7,630 nt of DNA from Helicobacteraceae bacterium (GTDB taxonomy: Bacteria; Campylobacterota; Campylobacteria; Campylobacterales; SZUA-545): the NCBI GenBank assembly GCA_031275395.1, contig JAISOU010000064.1:1-7630 (forward strand). The letters are read 5' to 3'. The translations under genes were made by a program, and so were the position numbers. Positions 6,752-7,630 of the stretch are shown piece by piece. Below the pieces are notes generated by a model. That model did not search any database. It was given only the letters and a program-made list of their open reading frames with translations, and was not told where the DNA came from. Numbering within the stretch: the first letter of the stretch is position 1; every line of letters begins with the position of its first letter.

Positions 6752-7339
6752 TTATCGCGCTATCTTAAGAACGGCGCTTTTGGGGGTAAGCTCCGCGGCG
6801 TTTTGCCCTTTTTCGGTAACGATCTGCGCTTCGATCTCGTCGAAGTTAGGAAAAACTTTGAAAAGACCAATTTCGATCGTCGTTAGCGCCTTTGGATTTT
6901 TGCAGTTAAAGACAAACTCCGCGTCCAAATCGGCGTGTTCCTCGTGGTCGTGGTCGTCCTCTTCGTCGTCGTGGCGATCGCTATGCTCCTCGTGGGCTTT
7001 AGGATTTGCGCCCAAAATCGTTTCGTCTAGCGCTTCGGATTTCAGCGAAACCGACTGAAGTTTGCACTCCGACTTGGACGGAAAAACAAAGAGTTTCTCC
7101 GCGTTTCTTAGCGTCTTTGCCATATCTTTCGCCTCTTTTTCCTGAGCGGCGTTTTGCGGTTTATGCTCGTATGAAAGCGCGTTGGCAAGCGGGGTTTCTA
7201 GCTCGATAGTTACCTCTTTGCCGTCTATACCGACGTTCATTTTCGCTACGCCGTGTTCGTGCGCGTGCGCGGCAAAAAGATTTGTCGCAAAAAAAGCCGC
7301 GCTAAACGCGGACAAGACCAAAACAGAACCTCTATTCAT
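6752..7339 (-). CDS. zrgA: ZrgA/DUF2796 periplasmic zinc-binding protein
   Basis: In Vibrio, ZrgA is a zinc-regulated periplasmic protein that assists zinc uptake alongside a Znu-type ABC transporter. This 195-residue protein fits the family throughout. A signal peptide covers about residues 1-24 or 26 (MNRGS, a hydrophobic core, then LFAAHA). The mature start HEHGVAKMNVGIDGKEVTIE is characteristic, followed by SYEHKPQNAAQ (56-66), a LFVFPSKSEC segment, and the C-terminal FPNFDEIEAQIVTEKGQNAAELTPKSAVL. Residues 116-135 form a flexible metal-binding loop with six His and twelve Asp/Glu. Cys92 and Cys146 could form a disulphide. AGGAG (7349 to 7345) lies five bases before the ATG. No transporter gene adjoins it in this window. 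A palindrome upstream suggests control by a Fur-family repressor. The family is confident; zinc is inferred from relatives. Confidence 0.88.
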   Translation of the reverse strand: MNRGSVLVLSAFSAAFFATNLFAAHAHEHGVAKMNVGIDGKEVTIELETPLANALSYEHKPQNAAQEKEAKDMAKTLRNAEKLFVFPSKSECKLQSVSLKSEALDETILGANPKAHEEHSDRHDDEEDDHDHEEHADLDAEFVFNCKNPKALTTIEIGLFKVFPNFDEIEAQIVTEKGQNAAELTPKSAVLKIAR

Positions 7340-7369
7340 CGTATCTCCTCGCTATGAATTGAAACAGAA

Positions 7370-7391
7370 ACGCAATAATATATCATTGCGT
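7370..7391. promoter_or_regulatory. Near-perfect 22-bp palindrome, Fur/Zur-type operator candidate
   Basis: The arms ACGCAAT (7370-7376) and ATTGCGT (7385-7391) are exact reverse complements around an AT-rich core. Only one of the eleven base pairs (7377 with 7384) is mismatched. It lies 31-52 bases upstream of the zrgA ATG and overlaps the only good -10 candidates on that strand, TATATT or TATTAT (within 7375-7382). Length, AT-rich centre and placement fit a Fur-family dimer site, and control by zinc through Zur would match the gene downstream. The exact consensus in this lineage is not known to me. Confidence 0.55.
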
Positions 7392-7496
7392 ATTAAGAGC
7401 GTTTTTATCTGTCGCGCAAACGCGCGTTTTACTTGATCGACCGCAATGCTTTAAGGTTGTTTTTGGTAATGTAGCGCATTTTATAGGAGGCGAGAA

Positions 7497-7630
7497 ATGT
7501 TTGTTTGCGTCAATAGCGCGAAACGCTTTAACGGCGACGGATCGTTCGTCGTTGCGTTTGGGGCGGCGGCCCGCCGCCCCCCCCGGCCGAGGGGAGCCGC
7601 TAAGAGCAGACAAAACGCCAAATATAATTA
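7497..7630 (+). CDS. Partial unidentified ORF at right edge, with C8 tract
   Basis: An ATG at 7497 follows an excellent ribosome binding site, AGGAGG at 7485-7490, with a six-base spacer. The frame then stays open for 44 codons to the end of the window. The product begins MFVCVNSAKRFNGDGSFVVAFG, then an Ala/Arg/Pro-rich stretch (AAARRPPRPRGAAKS) coded by a very GC-rich block, then RQNAKYN. I recognise no family. The GC-rich block (7560-7584) contains a perfect inverted repeat and a run of eight C, and is unlike the rest of the window in base use. One added C would bring a stop ten codons after the tract (TAA at shifted frame); losing one C leaves the frame open to the edge. It is divergent from zrgA. 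Confidence 0.5.
   Translation, partial: MFVCVNSAKRFNGDGSFVVAFGAAARRPPRPRGAAKSRQNAKYN
7560..7584. repeat. GC-rich inverted repeat with C8 homopolymer
   Basis: GGGGCGGCGG (7560-7569) and CCGCCGCCCC (7571-7580) are perfect complements around a single C. As RNA this would fold with about eight G-C pairs and a five-base loop. The right arm runs into eight consecutive C (7577-7584). It lies inside the partial ORF starting at 7497. Confidence 0.8.

Noticed and set aside
6780-7058. 92-codon plus-strand frame opposite zrgA with Ser/Trp runs
   Set aside because: It is the reverse reading of the His/Asp/Glu-rich loop of ZrgA.
7383-7613. 76-codon minus-strand frame at the right edge
   Set aside because: It overlaps the better supported plus-strand start at 7497, crosses the zrgA operator and has no recognisable product.

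Overview
The window looks like a chromosomal segment of a Campylobacterota (epsilonproteobacterial) genome. The main evidence is the DUF507 gene directly upstream of carA, a gene order I know from Campylobacter and Helicobacter relatives. The short AT-rich promoters and compact minus-strand operon agree with this. Genus and species cannot be set from the sequence. Base composition is moderate and unusually rich in GATC/CGATCG palindromes, including many GCGATCGC octamers.

Layout, left to right. (1) The 3' part of a plus-strand tetratricopeptide-repeat (TPR) gene enters from the left edge and ends at 773. (2) Converging on it is a minus-strand HIT-family hydrolase gene (922-1272), separated by a short spacer holding a perfect 18-bp palindrome. 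(3) A 418-bp stretch without a convincing gene (1273-1690) carries the hinT promoter region and a GGA-rich segment ending in a hairpin. (4) A minus-strand operon is read in the order DUF507 gene, carA, RluA-family pseudouridine synthase gene (4650 down to 1691). A 4-bp stop/start overlap and a 6-bp gap link the three. (5) A divergent promoter region (4651-4857) separates it from a plus-strand gene for a HerA/DUF87-like P-loop ATPase (4858-6558). (6) A convergent spacer with hairpins leads to a minus-strand gene for a ZrgA/DUF2796 periplasmic zinc-binding protein (6752-7339). A near-perfect palindrome lies just upstream of its start, placed like a Fur/Zur-type operator. (7) At the right edge a plus-strand reading frame with a very good ribosome binding site starts at 7497. 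It contains a GC-rich inverted repeat with a C8 tract and runs off the window.

Most genes are housekeeping: pyrimidine/arginine precursor synthesis (CarA), rRNA modification (RluA family) and nucleotide hydrolysis (HinT). I see no insertion sequence, CRISPR array, tRNA or rRNA. The less ordinary items are the palindromic operator at zrgA, the compact ATPase, a DUF507 protein that seems to have gained an internal segment of about 95 residues, the HIP1-like octamer excess, the possible phase-variable C tract at the right edge and the GGA-rich intergenic segment. Nothing amounts to a clear, complete new system.
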